Source of the DNA: Cavenderia fasciculata
Taxonomy: Eukaryota > Evosea > Eumycetozoa > Acytosteliales > Cavenderiaceae
Assembly (NCBI RefSeq): GCF_000203815.1
Contig: NW_004457729.1
Location: 2,914,674 to 2,978,673, forward strand
Direction of reading: 5' to 3'
DNA length: 64,000 nt
A program made the position numbers and the translations under genes. Numbering within the stretch: position 1 is the first letter of the stretch; every line of letters begins with the position of its first letter. Positions 45,067-58,891 of the stretch are shown piece by piece. The notes beneath the pieces are model-generated. The model had not been told where the DNA came from. It saw nothing but the letters and a program-made list of their open reading frames with translations, and made no database searches.

Positions 45067-48000
45067 TTATTTCAATTGAATATCAGAGAAATGGTTTTGT
45101 TTCATCAATGATATTTCTTCAATTCTTTCAACAAAGTCTTTGTTGGGACATGCTTTTTTGAGGAAGTTGTGACGCAAAAGGTAATGGGCGTCTGGTCTTC
45201 TCTGGCTGTCGAGGCTGAGACAAAGGTTTACAAAATCAATGAAATCGGGTGACCATTTGGAGGGTTCTTTGAAATCGGGTACACCTTCGAGTGTCAACAA
45301 AAAGAGAGCACGAACTGGTGGGTACTGGGCATAGGGAGGTTCGCCCTCAGACAATTCTCTTGCCAAAATACCCAAACTCCAAATATCAACTTTGTGATTG
45401 TAATTGATACCTTTGATTTGTTCTGGTGCCATCCAATAGGGTGTTCCAACAACGCTGTTTCTTTGTGCTCTTGCTCTCGTCAGATTGGCTACAAATCCAA
45501 AGTCGGCAATCTTGATACTTCCATCCTTGCCAATTAATATATTGTCACTTTTAATGTCACGATGTATACGATGTCCTTTATGTATATAATCAATACCTTG
45601 CAAAACTTGTTGGAATATGTATGCAATATGTGATTCTGTAAAATAAATATCTTGATGATTATTTGATATTAAATCTGTTAATGATCCATATGGCATATAT
45701 TCCATAATGAGCTAAACATATATAGATGTAAAGAAAAGTTAATAAATAATCATTTATATTGTTGTTTGTATATTTAGCATACCCATAGTTGATTTAAAAC
45801 TAAATGTGAATTTATATATTTGATTAAATTCTTGTGAGTACAATTTCTCATGGTACAAATTTCATTGACGATATTCTTGATGTTTTGATTATCAACCTTC
45901 ATCTTTTTGATTGCAACCTTTTCACCTGTTTGTCTATGTACTCCAACATACACATTACCTGTTGATCCTCCTCCAATTTTAAGTATTTCTTCATATAATT
46001 CTTCTGGATTTTCATTTGATACTAAATCCTCTGTAAAAATAATAAATAATAGTTAATATTGATTGCAAATAATATGATTTCTTTCCTTTACATACTAAGA
46101 GTTAATGATGGTTCTTCTAAATTTAAATTTGAATCCAGAGATGGTGAAGAAATTGCTCTTGCTCTATACAATATTGGAGATGGATGTGAAGAAGGTTGAT
46201 TGTTTTGTGAAATTGTTAAACTTTGTTGATGTTGGTGTTGTTGATTGTTTCCAATACTGCTACTAATATTACTATTAATTTTTTCATTATATACATGATG
46301 GAATTCCAATACATCTAATACATCATCAGGATGTTGATCAATTTCTCCATCCTGGAAACCACTTTGGATCAGTAATGTTTTCCATTGTTCTGGGATACCT
46401 TGTAATGCCAAACCAACATGAATTTCATGTTTAACATTAAATGGTGCTCCTACATTTGGTGATGCTAAATATAAATAAAATAAATATGAGTATGTTTTGT
46501 AAAATTATTTAAATATATATTTTTTTTTTTTACTTACTACAACAAGTATCAGAAGCTTGTTTTAAACATTTTTTATGAGCTTTAAATTTGCAACCAACAC
46601 ATTCAAAGGCTTGACGAGCTACGATTCCTCTTACGCCCCATATGTACTGATGACAATAATTACACTCTGATATATTTTTAAAGTTTTTCATGACAAACGA
46701 ATGATCACCTTTGAATCCATCCGATTTGAATGTCAACTCTGCGATTGAATTGACCTGTTCCACCAATTTCTCGTGGTCGACACCCTGCAAAAGTGATTTC
46801 TTTGATAAATTAATGGTAAATTCTACGACTTCCTTTTTACCCATTCCCCATCCAGCCAAGTTATAAGCATAAGATATTAACAATGTAGACACTAGTTCTG
46901 AATCCAAGTCTGCCATGTCGCTATATTCAATCAATTGCTCGTGCTTCATTACTATATCATCCCAGTACATTTCCTCCCAAAATACCATATCCTTCCAACC
47001 AGGATGATCTTTTATAAATTCTTGTATAAATTCATTTGATCCATTACTCTTTTTTCTATTTAAAACTCTTGATGTATCCATTATTAATTTAAAACTAAAA
47101 TAATCCTTACTAAATTAAAAAAATATTAGTAAACATAGATAGATAAGAATAAATATTTTTTTTACCTTGGAGATTCATATAAATTTTGTAATAGAGTATT
47201 AAAAAGATATAAAGTTACTTCAAATGCGTTTTCATTCATTGGTAAATTCATTTGCTTTTAGGGGAATAATATAAGTTAATTAATGATATTATTATAAAAT
47301 GAATAATCTTTTTTTTTTCACTTACATTTGCTTTTGTTTCATCATCCAAAGTAATACAAACTTGTCTTCTAGCCAAATCATTTGTAAAAAGATTATTCAT
47401 TTTATATATATCTGTCATTTCTACATGATTACTTGAGCTAATGAGAGCAGAGACAATTTGTTTACCAAAATCCATCATTTCCTTGTCGACTGGTAATTCC
47501 TTGTGAGTGTTTATACTGTTACGACGACTGCTATTATTACTATTGTTCAATGCATATCCAATATTTCCAATTGCAGGAGCACTATTATTTAATATATTGC
47601 TCCCACTCATACGCAATGTTAGTGTTTGACCTGCAGAGGTACCAATAGATCCAGGAGTCCCAGAAGGTGGTAACACCATCATGGGTGACGTGAATGAGAA
47701 TTGGGGTGTTGATATGTTGGTGTGAGATATTGATTTTCGAAGAGGTGGAAGATTGGAATTGGCACGAGAGAGTGGATGTTTGGAACTAATCGACAGAGAA
47801 GAGTTGGCATTCTTGTTGGGAGGGTCCGATATTTGGTTAGCATATTTCATACGCAAACTAAGTAGTTCGGATTCAGCCGTCAACAATTCATTCTCAAGTC
47901 TACTATTACGTTTGATTTGATCGGATATTTGTTCATTGACACCCGACAATTGACTCGTCAACGTATGAACTGATTGTTGTAAGTGTTGAAGTTGTTGAAT

Positions 48001-49326
48001 CTGCTTGGTAAATGCCTGTGTCGATACTGGAATGGCACCATTCTGATCGGTTGCAAACTCGATATACCGCGAAACATCCATGGGCGTATCCACTAGTTTC
48101 TTGTTCAACGTCTTTTGTGAATCAACCTCTTTTTGTAATAAATCAATCTTTTCTCTTTGAACCATAATTGTTTTTTCTTGTTTTGATATTCTATCTTTTA
48201 AATGTAATAATTCTAAAAAATTAAAATAACAAAAATTAATATATATTTAATTTCTTGATCTTGTTGGTTGGGATATTTTCTTCTTCCTCTTACCTTTTAC
48301 AAAAGATTTATATGATATTGAATTACCAAACATTAAAGGTGGACTATTCTCTTCTTCATCTGAGTCTGACGAAGATGAATCATCGTCAGACGAAGAATCA
48401 TCCAAAATTCTTTTTTGAATAAATCCAGACTTTGATTTTAATACGCTATGACTACTTGCATGACCCACGGATAATGTTGGTGGTGTTGGAAGAAGTGGAA
48501 CCGTTGGTGTAGCTGGATTTGAAGGCGTTGAAGTATTGGATGATATCTGACTATGTTGAATATTCATATGGTTATTATTATTATTATTATTGTTATTATT
48601 ATTATTATTAATACTATGTTGTTTGATTATATTATTGGGAGCAGAACCAAAATTAAAATTTGGGGATGATAAAAAGCTTCCATTCTTTGGTATGTGATTT
48701 GAAAGTTTACAAAGTTCTGATAAATTGATGATCAACTAATAAATCAAGAGATAATAATTAATTAATAAGATTGATCAAAGGTTTTGTTTCATGTTTCATG
48801 AGGATACAAACATAATTTCTTGATTCTTTTGGTGTATATAGTAATTGAGAGGATTGGAATGAATAACGAGAATGTAAACCTAGTAACCAACAGGCTCTTT
48901 GATAATTTCTGATATTCTCAATCTTTTGTAGTTGTGATGGATGTAGATGTATTTTCTGTATGGTTCCCAATCGTATGCTGTTGATGAGGTTGCAAAGTAT
49001 CGTACCAGACTGTAATGATTCTACCAGGTCCAATTCTAAAAAATCACTCGATAGATTATTGCATTTCTGTTTATTTGATCAGACGATGGTAAAATGATGA
49101 TAAAAGTTAGTATCATCAACTTGAAAAAGATATTAAGCAAACTACTCTCTTTGATTGACAATAAATGTATTGATATCAATACACCCAAACTGATTATAAT
49201 CATATTCTTTCTCTCTCCTCTCTCTTTATCTGTTTTGCTTTGCTTTGCATTGCTTTGCTGACTGACACTGACCTGTTGTATCCATTTCTTGATCTCAAGC
49301 TCATCAATGAGTGATTGATTATTCAT
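45067..49326 (-). CDS. pakD: PakD-type p21-activated kinase (CH, coiled coil, C1, CRIB, kinase)
   Basis: Nine exons: 49326-49273, 49066-48812, 48735-48294, 48212-47326, 47254-47166, 47109-46538, 46464-46096, 46030-45783 and 45711-45067 (1186 aa). A calponin-homology domain covers about 1-115 (IKKWIQQ, DLVESLQSGTILCNLINSIR, IQKIENIRNYQRACWLLG). A Ser/Asn-rich linker and coiled coil (about 250-330) come next. A C1 finger is at about 713-762 (HSFVMKNFKN, CNYCHQYIWG, CVGCKFKAHKKC). The CRIB/PBD is at about 768-785 (VGAPFNVKHEIHVGL). The Ste20-group kinase is at about 895-1150: KIGGGSTGNVYVG, KVAIKKMKV, HRDIKSDN, ADFGFVANLT, VVGTPYWMAPE. The order matches Dictyostelium PakD, a Rac effector on the actin cytoskeleton. 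All catalytic motifs are intact. Confidence 0.92.
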
Positions 49327-49547
49327 TCATTCAGAAATAATAAATAGTGTATATATATGTAATGGATGGATAGATAGATAGATAAGTATGTATGATGATG
49401 ATAGAGAGAAAGGTCTGATAATGACAACAATATTGGGTAAACCAAAAAAAGAAATAATAAAAAAATAAAAAAAACTCCCTCCCACATGATTTTCTTCACC
49501 AACCTAAATTGTGTTCAGCAGTAACAGTATTATATATATTAATAGAA

Positions 49548-49579
<32 letters not shown>

Positions 49580-49885
49580 TAGAGATAGATAACAACACGT
49601 GATCACAAACAAGATAGATCATGAAGTGTTACTGTTAGATTACTTTTAGATTACTAAACAAAAAGTGACCTTTTTAAATTACTGCAGCCAAAGCATCTAA
49701 CAAACAACATCGTCGACATAACAACAAAGAACAACAAAGAACAACAAAGAAAGAAAGAATTGTAAATAGTACAACTAAATATATAATATAGAACAATTAG
49801 ATAGAACAATATAAGAGGATAGATAACACATACATCAATCGATCCACAGACATAGACACAACGACGTTGATAGGATAGATAGTGA
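49327..49885. promoter_or_regulatory. divergent promoter region, PakD / PAN2
   Basis: About 560 bases between divergent starts with no gene. GATA repeats near 49370-49385, GAA/GAGGAA repeats near 49549-49580 and AACAACAAAG repeats near 49725-49752 are visible. Positional assignment. Confidence 0.45.
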
Positions 49886-52800
49886 ATGTCCAATATAAAT
49901 AGTACAGGAAGCGGCGGAGGAGGTGGCGCATCGTCGCCACTCACCTCATCGTCGTCTTCTTCGTCGACGTCCTCGCCGATTGGCAAGACGACGCTCAGTC
50001 ACTCGTCGGGTGTGTTCCAGCCCACGGGAAAGTTCTTTCCCAACCCACACAACATACAACAGCAGATCTATGGGACGATGCCATTCCAGCAGCAGCGATC
50101 GACTACACCTACAACCGCATCACTCGTGGCACTCAACAGCAACAGCAACAACAACCGGCCAACGGTGAATGCAGGTGGACTGTACTCGGGCAACCCGGCA
50201 GGCAACAGTGCTGATATGTACCAGCAGTCACCCTACCATACACACCCACACATTGCATACACACCTCAGCCACCCCCCAGCATGATGCACCATATGATGG
50301 CGCCGCCGCTTTATGCGTCGCCCGCACCTGAACAACACCAACACCAGCACATGCAGCAGCAACATGCTCACCACAACAACAACAATCATCATCATCATCA
50401 ACAACAGGACAACTCGTTTGATGCTGGTGAATACTATGACAACAATGAGTCGTGGTACGAGCTGCGTATGGAGCCAGAGTATCCAGCGCCTGAAAACAAT
50501 ATCCCCACCATCCCCACCTGTCTCAAATTTGATCCACTCATGGAACTGTTGTGGGTCGGTTACGAGAACGGCAAGATCAGCTCCCTATTGCAGCCGTCAA
50601 TGGAACAGCGTTACTCGAGCTTCTTTGCCAACTCGACGTCGAGCCAACTCAACACGCGTCAGGGTAACGCCTTCCAACCACAGTCTAAAATGACAGGCGA
50701 GATCAGAGACATGCTCATTGATTTCGAGGGTGTATTGAGTGTCTCTCCCAACAGCGTCGCCTTCCACACAAGAGGTGGCGCACCCATCTTCACCGTCAAG
50801 AATGACAAGATGCGCGATCTCACCCAGATCAGCTACAGCAAGTTTGACAACTCTGAGTTTGTCGTTGGCTCAAACAATGCCGCTCTTTTTGTCATTGATT
50901 TCTACACGGGACGTGTCGTACGTGAGGTGCCCATGCCTTGCGCCATCAAGACACTCTGTCGTGCCCGTGGTGTGTGGTGCGGACTTGCCAACGGAGACAT
51001 CTCGATGCTCGACCCGCGCACATGGCGTGTCGAGCACTCGCTGTCTGCACACAAGGCCGACGTGCGTTCAACCGACATCAAGGGTGACCTGTTGGCCAGT
51101 TGCGGCTGTTCCCCTCGCAATGGCCAGCTCTTTACCGACCCCGTCGTCAAGGTATTCGACGTCAAGACCCTTCGTAATCTTCCACCCATTCAATTCAAAC
51201 GTCCCTACATGGTTAAATTCCATCCCAAGTTTTATTCCTCGGTTGCTGTCATCTCTGAAACTAGTAATCAAATTCAAATATCTGATATTCAATTGGATCA
51301 AAATCCACCTTCTCAACAAAATTTCTCTGTATGCAAAAAAAAATCAAACAAACAATAACAATAATAATATTTACTAACAATCCTTTATTTATTATTTATT
51401 TATATATTATTTTTATTCTAGATTGATAACTTGTATGGATGTGTTCAATCTTTTGATATGTCATCATCTGGTGAAATTATGGCATTTGGTGATACAGGAA
51501 GCATTATTCATCAATGGGCAGAAAAAGATAACGTTAGAGTAAATGTTCACAGTTATGCATTAGAGTTTGGAAGTTACCCACAATTTTCCAAACCAAAGAG
51601 AATGGAGGATGATTGGCCATTGTCAGTGGTAGATTTCACTCCAGATGAATCGCAGCTTGTCGATGGAAACAACCAAGTCATTTTGAACAGTAGCACAAAT
51701 ACAGAATTGGCATCTTATTGGAAACCAACACTATCCTATCCCGTCGGACTTCCAACTAGACCGCTCAACCCTTCACTTTTACAACACCTTAAGCAACATG
51801 ATTTTGTCGGCTACATCACAAATACTGGAATCTCTCGTAAACAATTCAGAACAAAGACCTATGAGGATGGAAAATCTCATAAAACACTTTCCAATCTTGC
51901 TCTATCCTCCATTTCTCATGTTCGTCCTCCAAAAAGTTATAGATGGATGGAAATTCGTTTTACAAAACTTGGTATTGATGAATTTGATACTACGTAAGTC
52001 AAAAGAGAGAGAGATAGAGAATTTTTTAATATAATATTAACACTTTTTTTTTTCTTTCTTCTTTAGTGTACATAACAAAACAAAATTCTCTGGTTTAGAA
52101 AATTGCTTATTAAATACCTATTCAAATTGTTGTATACAAACTTTATACTTCATTCCTCATATTAGAAATTCATTACTCAACCATTTATGCCAAAAAAATT
52201 ATTGTTTATCTTGTGAACTTGGTTTTGTATTCCGTATGTGTTAAAACAAAAAAATAATTCTATACTCAATGAATTAATATTTATTTATTTTTATTTATTT
52301 ATTTTAGATATGATGGATCAATCAAGTGGTAAAGCAGTAGTTGAAACAAGTAATTTCTTGAGAGTTTTGAAACAATTCCCACAAGCAGAGAATCTTGGAT
52401 TATGCTTGTCACACGATCAACCAGAAGCACCCATTCCATTGTCTCAATTAATTACCAACTTTAATAGATTTTTAATTGAACAAATCCATAAAGACCTTTT
52501 AAAACAAGAACCAAATAGCAACAGCAACAACAACAACAATAATAATAATAACAAATCATCAAAACATCAACAACATAACCATCATCATCAACAACAACAT
52601 AACCATAACCATAACCAAACCATTCCAGCAACAGCAGTTGGAGGAGAATCTATTATTGATGGACTATTTGGATCAAATGTGATTTCATCAAACAAATGTG
52701 TCAATTGTGGAAATCAATACGAAAAAACAAGTAGACATTTCCAATTTGATTTGCAGTACCCAAATAGTGCATCTGAACTAGGACCAGAAGGTGTTACCTT

Positions 52801-54339
52801 TGCAAACCTTCTTCGAACCAGTTTGAGCAAGCAAATCAAAACACCAGCCTGGTGCGAGAAATGTCAAAACTACTTCTCGACCATCCAAAAGAAGAACCCA
52901 TTGACACTGCCCAATATATTGTGTCTCAATGCAAATGTATCTAAAAAAGAATATGAAGACTATTGGAAATTCACTTCAAACAATTGTAAGTCACACCACC
53001 ATACACACCCTAGTATATTAGTTGAACTAATCTTTTAACATTTAGTGACTGGAACAGTAAACCCAAGTCAAGATGGAGAATTAGAATTTGAAAATGAAAC
53101 CACGTGGTTGCCCATTAGAATCAGAATGAACATTGACAATGAAACCAACCAACTAAATGTAACAGAGTACAAAAACACTGGTTCTCTGTGCACAGACCCC
53201 GAGTCCAACGACGAGGTCACCAAGGACGGTGTCTTGTATGAGTTGGTGTCCCTCATCTCTCATGTCAAGGACCAAGTCAAGCGACTCCCCAAGCAAGGCC
53301 ATTTGGTGTCACAGTGTCGTTTGACCGACTTTTATTTTGAAGGCATCCCCTCGCCCGTCCAACAACCCAGCTTTTATTTATTTAACGACTTTAAAGTCAA
53401 GCCATGCACAATCAACGACGTTGCTCACTTTGATTCGAATTGGAAGACTCCGGCAGTACTTTTCTATCGTCGTGTAGGGTTTGAAAAGATGGCAAACAAT
53501 GGTGTCGGCGCCATCCCCACGCTCTGCAACCCCATCACCAAAGAGGTGTACATGGCCAACAACCTCATCACCTGTAATCCCCAAACCGTCTCGTTTGTAC
53601 CACCAACCTATGAAACCCTCCCCAAGACCGACGACATTGTCGCCATTGACACTGAGTTTGTTTCGATCGGACCCGAGGAAACAGAAGTGTCGAGCGACGG
53701 CAAGCGAGTCATCATCCAGCCCGGAAACTTTAGTCTTGCGCGTGCCAGTTTGGTGCGTCTCAACGGTGAGGCATTCCTCGACGACTATATACAATCCATC
53801 GAGCCAGTCACCGACTACCTCACCAGATTTTCGGGCATCCAGCCCGGAGATCTTGACCCTAAAATTTCGACAAAGAATGTTGTAAGCCTAAAATCTTGTT
53901 ACATCAAACTGCGATATCTTGTCGATCAGCGTGTCATCTTTGTCGGCCATGGTCTTAAAAAGGATTTCCGTATCATCAACATCTATGTACCACCTGAACA
54001 AATCATTGATACCGTCGAAATTTTCCAACTCCGTAATCAACGTAAATTGTCGCTCAGATTCCTTGCACATATTTTACTAAATACTGATATTCAAACTGAA
54101 ACTCATTGTTCAATTGAAGACGCTAAAAGTGTATGTACAACAAAAAAACAAATAATAATAATAATGGTATAATTAAATTTTTTATTTTATTTTTTTAGGC
54201 AATGGAACTTTATAAACAATATCAAATTTTGGTAAAAAACAAAGAGTTTGAAGAAACTCTCAACAAAATCTATCAAATTGGAAGAAAATTAAATTTCAAG
54301 GTACCAGAAAACCCAACTGATATGATTAGTATAAAATAA
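49886..54339 (+). CDS. pan2: PAN2, catalytic subunit of the PAN2-PAN3 deadenylase
   Basis: Shortens poly(A) tails in the cytoplasm as the first step of mRNA decay. Exons 49886-51328, 51422-51993, 52067-52233, 52308-52985, 53046-54130 and 54199-54339 (1361 aa). The N-terminal 190 residues are low in complexity (G/S, Q/N/H). The WD40 domain follows (TCLKFDPLMELLWVGYENGK, LCRARGVWCGLANGDISMLD). The inactive USP-like domain is at about 690-1060 (FSGLENCLLNTYSNCCIQTL), lacking the catalytic Cys as in other PAN2. The DEDD exonuclease is at about 1150-1320 (DIVAIDTEFVSIG, GHGLKKDFRI, and CSIEDAKSAMELY with the fourth acidic residue, made by the last splice). Poly-N/Q/H insertion near 830 in the USP domain. 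Confidence 0.96.
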
Positions 54340-54468
54340 AATAAAAAAAAAGTTAAAAAATAACCTAAGGTCTTGTAGAGATGATGGAATAGATAGATAA
54401 TCTATCTATCAAAATTGATAATTTATATTAATAATCTAGTAAGTTGTTGGATTTATTGATTAAAATTT

Positions 54469-55877
54469 TCAGGAATTAACAGAAGCAGTGGTAGTGGTAG
54501 TTGTATCGGATGGTAAATTATCTAAATCAAAGTATATTTCCTCCTCTTCTTCTTTTTTACATGTACCATAACAATTGTCGGCTCCATTATTTGTATTTTT
54601 GTTTGTTAAAGCGGCATCGGCAGCCATTGCTCCAATTGCTTCTTCTTGTTGTTTTTTAAGATCTCTTTTCTCTGCGTTGGTTAACATTCTAATCTTTGGA
54701 ACTTTTTCTTTAACTCTTCTATCAATCTCGTCTAAAATACCTCTCATATCTGTAACATCAATCATCTTTGAAATCTTATATCTAATGTCTTCATAATCAT
54801 CCATACTAGTAAAAAAATATATTATTAATAAATATGATGATTTTGTATTTTATAACTTTTGTACATACTGTCTCTTTAACATTTTATAACAATGACTACG
54901 AATAAGGAAGAAATCGGTTGGGATTTGATCACAAATATCGAGATATTCTCTGCAAACGTCGGTAAGAGTCATATCAAGACCTGAAAACATGGCTGGATTG
55001 GCCAAAATACCATCGGCAGACATAACTCCATCTGCTCCACTCTCTTCGAGACATGGTACAATATCTTTGTATTCGTCAACACTTCCATTGGCAAACACTG
55101 GAATGCTAACAGCTTCCTTTACACGTCTAATAGCTTTCCAATCGGCGTGACACAAGAATTCACCCTTTTGCTCTTTGGTTCTTCCATGAACGGTCAAGAG
55201 TTGACAACCAGCCTCTTGCAACTGCAATGCCAACTTGATAGTGTCGTCAATGTCTGGGAGCAATCTAATTTTACAGAAAATAGGTACTTTGAGTTCCTTG
55301 TGAAGTGCACGTACCATTGGTAGGACAATATCGGGTCTCTCCAACAAAAATGCACCATAGAAGCCCTTTCTAGCAATACCTTGTGGGCATCCGAGATTAA
55401 TATCTACAGCGTCGCAGTGATCCTCTACCATCTTTGCAGATTTAACGATATGATCTACTTCGTTACCACAAAACTGAACAACCATTGGTCTGTCTTGAGG
55501 ATTGGTTGAAAAATTGCATCTATAGGTAGCATCGTGTGAAAAGATCTTGCTATTATACATTGGTGTGTATACAACATCTGCTCCAAATTTACGAGTCAAC
55601 AATCTAAATGCTAATAATGAATGTTCAACCATTGGTGCCTAAAGCGAAACATAAATCAGTAAACAAGTATGACTGCGTGTTGCACATCTAACAAACTACA
55701 TACCAATACTTTAATTGGGTTTGAGTGGTTACCTGTGGTCTCTCTAACCATCTTTATAAAGTCATGACCCGTAAGCTTCTTGTGCAATGATTCGATTAAC
55801 GTTGTTGCAAGCTTATTCATGGTTTCTTCGTTCTTTGTGTCTTGTTCCTCTTCTTGTCTATTGTTGGTTGTTGACAT
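54469..55877 (-). CDS. dus1l: DUS1L-type tRNA-dihydrouridine synthase
   Basis: Flavoenzyme that reduces U16/U17 in the tRNA D-loop (yeast Dus1 group). Exons 55877-55704, 55638-54869 and 54805-54469 (426 aa). The first splice restores VLAPMVEHSLLAFRLLTRKF. Then come GADVVYTPMYNSKIF, the FMN site RPMVVQFCGN, the catalytic cysteine in DAVDINLGCPQGIARKGFYG, IFCKIRLLPDIDDTI, LLTVHGRTKEQKGEF, FANGSVDEYKDI and SADGILANPAMF. The C-terminal part is an Ala/Glu-rich helical extension with a Thr-rich end. No zinc finger is seen. Confidence 0.95.
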
Positions 55878-56218
55878 TTAAGCTATCTAGATAAATCTCC
55901 TTCTTCTCTTCTCCTAGATTATTGTATTAATACATCAATTTGTTGAATAATAAAATGAGTAGTCAATACTCGTTTTCAACTCCCTTCCCTTTCTCTGTTC
56001 AGAGTAAAAAAAAAAACGGACGTCGTGTTTGGGAAAGGGATCGGATTTTGAAACATCAAAATTAATAGTGAGCATATAAATAGATTAATTCTTGTTATCT
56101 TCTTGAAATAACAATATTATTAAATAAATTACAAAAATAAATTTTATTATTTTATTATATATTATATACTATCCAATTTTGGATATATTATTAGTTTGAT
56201 TTGTTTTTTTTTGTTTTT
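55878..56218. other. spacer between DUS1L and the beta-galactosidase end
   Basis: About 340 AT-rich bases, holding the DUS1L upstream region and the 3' end of the GH35 gene. No gene or striking repeat. Confidence 0.45.
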
Positions 56219-58891
56219 TTAAATTACGGATAATACAACCAAAGAAGAGACAATGGCAAATAAAAGACCTAATGGGTTTGATAAGGCTAGAGTGATAGCT
56301 GATGATTTAAGAGAAGCGTCAGTTGGTGTAGTTGGTGGATTAGTAGTAACAGGTGCTGTAGTGGCGGCAATTGGGGGGTCGGTGGCAGTTTCCCCACTAT
56401 CAGCTCTGTGATCACTATCCCCGCCACTAGAGGCACCGTTGCTGCTGCTTTCTTCTGAAGATAATATACCATTTGATTCAATACGATGATGTTGATAATC
56501 ATCTCTGTACTCGGTGTTTCTTTGGACCAATTCGATAGAGTATGGATCACCTTGGAGTTCTTCAAAAATGATAACTTCATTGTCCGATGATTCCTTGAGG
56601 AAATCCTTTGGAACGTGATAATATCTTTGACTGGATTCTCCACAATTCTCTCTACATCCATAATTGTCATAAAGTCCAGTTTGATTACACTTTTCTTCAC
56701 ACCATCCTTTAGCAACCCAATATCTACCAATTGAATTTCCATTTACAAATACTAATCCTTTCCACATACTAAAAGTAAATTAATATATATAAATAAAATA
56801 AAATAAATATTATTAGTTTATCTTTTCTCTTTTTTTTTCTTTCTTTTCTATTATTTTTTTTTTTTTACCTTTTAAGATCTAATGCAAATGCAGGACCATC
56901 TTCAAATGAAGGAGTCTTTACATTAAATTTATACCATGTAACACCTGAACCAGCAGTGCCTTTGGAGACAGGGGACCACTTTACGGTTGATGGGGAGGCG
57001 TGTAAACCAAGTAATTCACCAGAGAGGAATGGTCTCATTTTCCAACCATTGTCTGTGATATTCTTTGAGCCAAGGAAAATGTCACCTGTCAAACCACGTT
57101 CATGTTGTTCGATATGAGCTCCATAAGATGGGACACCCATAGCAGCGCAGAGGATTTGAAGGGTGTGTTTTCCAACTGGGAACTTGCCGTTGAAATAAGC
57201 TTGGATGGGTGAACCACGGTGCCAATACAAGAATTGTCCATCGACAAAGACATAGGAGAAATCATATGATTTGTAGAGATAGAGAATTTCATCGGTCTTG
57301 GTGAGATCGATTTCAGTCTCGTACCAGATATAGTCTGAATTGTCACCAGTAAGTTTGAGTTGAGCAGTTGGTGTTTGAGACGATGCGTTGTATGTGAGGA
57401 ATGAGAATGGTTCATTCCACGATGAAACAAGATTGACTAGACCAGTACGAGAGGTGGCAGCAGCTGTGGCATCTAGAGATGTTTTGGCAATTGGTTTGAA
57501 TGGTGGATTGGGACGAGTCAAATTGGCTGGGATTTCAAATGTATCAAAGACCAACTCATTGTTGTAGTATATTTGAACTGACCATTGGTTAATCTTGACA
57601 TTCTTTCCGTTCATGTCGACTTGCTTGGCGAAGGTATCATCCCAGTTGACCAAAAAGACGACAGACTCTGCATCCTTTTTGTATTCGATCATTTCGACAG
57701 TGTTGTCGGGGAAGACGTATGGCGGAGGGACGTTTGGGTCGTGGAGGATGACCGAAGAGTACTTTTCAAGTGTGACGTGGAGTTTGGTGAGCATCGAGTA
57801 CTTGGGTTCTTGTGGGAAACCATATTCGTCGAGTGGTGCGTCATAATCGTAGGATGTAGTTAAAAAGGGACTGGTGAAACGGCCAAAGGTAGTACCACCG
57901 TGCCACATGTAGTAGTTGACCATACCACCACCACGCGAGTAGAATCTAGCGGCCGAATAGAGAACATCGACGGTTGGACGAGTGGGGAATCCCTCTTCAA
58001 AGTATTGTGGCCAGCCAGTCCAGAGTTCGGTAAAGAATGCTGGTTGGTCTGGGAACGTTCTTTGATGGTACTGGAGCCAGTCGTGACAATAAAAGCCGTT
58101 GCAAGTGTTGATGACATCACTACGAGTGTTTTGTTGACACATGATCCATGGAATACCAGTATTGTATGATTTGGCCAATTTTACAGCCCAGTCTACATAC
58201 TCGGGTCCACCTTGTTCACGGTACTCGTATTCTAACCATCCATACTCGTTTTCAATTTGAGCCATGATAATTGGACCACCGTTGGGAGCATAATAGTCTG
58301 AGAGATAGTGGACGATATAGTCCATCCACTTTTTCATTTCACGCATGAATGGTTCATTGTGAGTTCTGTAGACGATACCCGGCACCGCCTTGAGCCATGA
58401 TGGCAGACCACCGTTATTCCACTCGGCGCAAACATATGGACCGAATCTAACAATGACATGGAAACCCTCCTCCTTGCAAAGATCCAAAAAGTGTTTGACG
58501 TCTGAGCTACCCTCAAAGTCGTAAGTGTCTGGTGTGGGTTGATGGAGATTCCAGAAAATGTAAGTTTCGATTGTGTTGATGCCAGCAGCTTTGGTTCTCT
58601 TTAAAATGTCTGGCCACATGGTACGTGTGCTACGTGGATAATGGATTGAAGCACTATACAATAACTTTCTCTCTCCATTTATAATGATTGCTCTATTGTC
58701 ATAAGAGACTGTTAATTTATCCTAATTAAAAAAACAAAGTAAAACAAATGTTTGATTAATAATCTATTATTTTTATTTTTATATATTTATTCATTGTTTG
58801 AGATACATACAGATAATACATAGTTTGGAAAAATTAATAATATTAAAAATATTGAAATGTATAAAAATATTGATGATATTTTTAAATACAT
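56219..58891 (-). CDS. GH35 beta-galactosidase, secreted, with S/T stalk and GPI-like end
   Basis: Exons 58891-58811, 58721-56869 and 56768-56219 (827 aa). The tiny first exon encodes a clean signal peptide (hydrophobic, ending YVLS) joined in phase to DKLTVSYDNRAIIINGERKL, the classic GH35 start. The domain continues with SASIHYPRS, NTIETYIFWNLHQP, RFGPYVCAEWNNGGLP, the acid/base IIMAQIENEYG, and the nucleophile in AFFTELWTGWPQYF, then NYYMWHGGTTFGR. A C-terminal jelly-roll region (KGLVFVNGNSIGRYW) has Cys pairs (CEEKCNQ, CRENC). Residues about 735-800 are Ser/Thr/Pro-rich, followed by a small-residue site and a hydrophobic tail (NPLGLLFAIVSSLVVLSVI), typical of GPI attachment. It likely removes terminal beta-galactose from glycans at the cell surface or in lysosomes. 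Confidence 0.94.
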
